Assembly (NCBI GenBank): GCA_030523505.1
Contig: JAUNIK010000138.1
Coordinates: forward strand, 1-7,096
Direction of reading: 5' to 3'
DNA length: 7,096 nucleotides
Source of the DNA: Prevotellaceae bacterium
Lineage (GTDB): Bacteria > Bacteroidota > Bacteroidia > Bacteroidales > Bacteroidaceae
In this document: one piece after another, positions 7,082 to 7,096 of the stretch
Layout of the letters: each line of letters begins with the position of its first letter
Position numbering within the stretch: the stretch's first letter is position 1
Position numbers and translations under genes: made by a program
The notes under the pieces: model-generated
Databases searched by the model: none
Told to the model about the DNA's origin: nothing
Seen by the model: only the letters and a program-made list of their open reading frames with translations

Positions 7082-7096
7082 AAATTGTGCATTTAT

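Overview
The window looks like part of a polysaccharide utilisation locus from a Bacteroidales genome, most likely Prevotella or a close relative from rumen or gut. The reasons are the mix of a lipoprotein glycoside hydrolase, Sec-secreted carbohydrate esterases and an intracellular phosphorylase; the AT-rich leaders with weak or no Shine-Dalgarno sequences; and the moderate GC content (judged by eye). Genus is an inference from gene style, since no rRNA or other marker is present.

Layout, all on the + strand: (1) 19-1533, a secreted SGNH esterase of the sialate O-acetylesterase type; (2) 1537-2913, a GH5 subfamily 7 type beta-mannanase lipoprotein, starting 3 nt after gene 1; (3) 2914-3172, a 259-bp gene-free gap filled almost entirely by a palindromic element (2923-3144) with near-perfect 13-bp terminal inverted repeats and inner 9-10 bp tandem motifs in opposite orientation in the two arms; (4) 3173-4465, a secreted, divergent CE7 (acetyl xylan esterase-like) esterase with an N-terminal Ig-like domain; (5) 4484-7012, a GH94 cellobiose phosphorylase without a signal peptide, 18 nt after gene 4; (6) 7013-7096, a gene-free tail with a small perfect dyad.

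How the genes could work together (inference): the two esterases strip acetyl groups from an acetylated beta-mannan, probably a glucomannan or galactoglucomannan. The lipid-anchored mannanase cuts the backbone, and beta-1,4-glucosyl disaccharides that reach the cytoplasm are split by phosphate to alpha-glucose 1-phosphate and a free sugar. The phosphorylase is specific for a glucosyl, not mannosyl, non-reducing end, which points to a mixed Glc/Man backbone rather than pure mannan. No SusC/SusD pair, transporter, GH26, GH130, epimerase or regulator lies in the window, so the locus probably continues outside it.

Nothing here looks like a wholly new system. The points most worth a second look are the palindromic intergenic element, the loss of two signature motifs in the CE7 esterase, and the pairing of mannanase with cellobiose phosphorylase.
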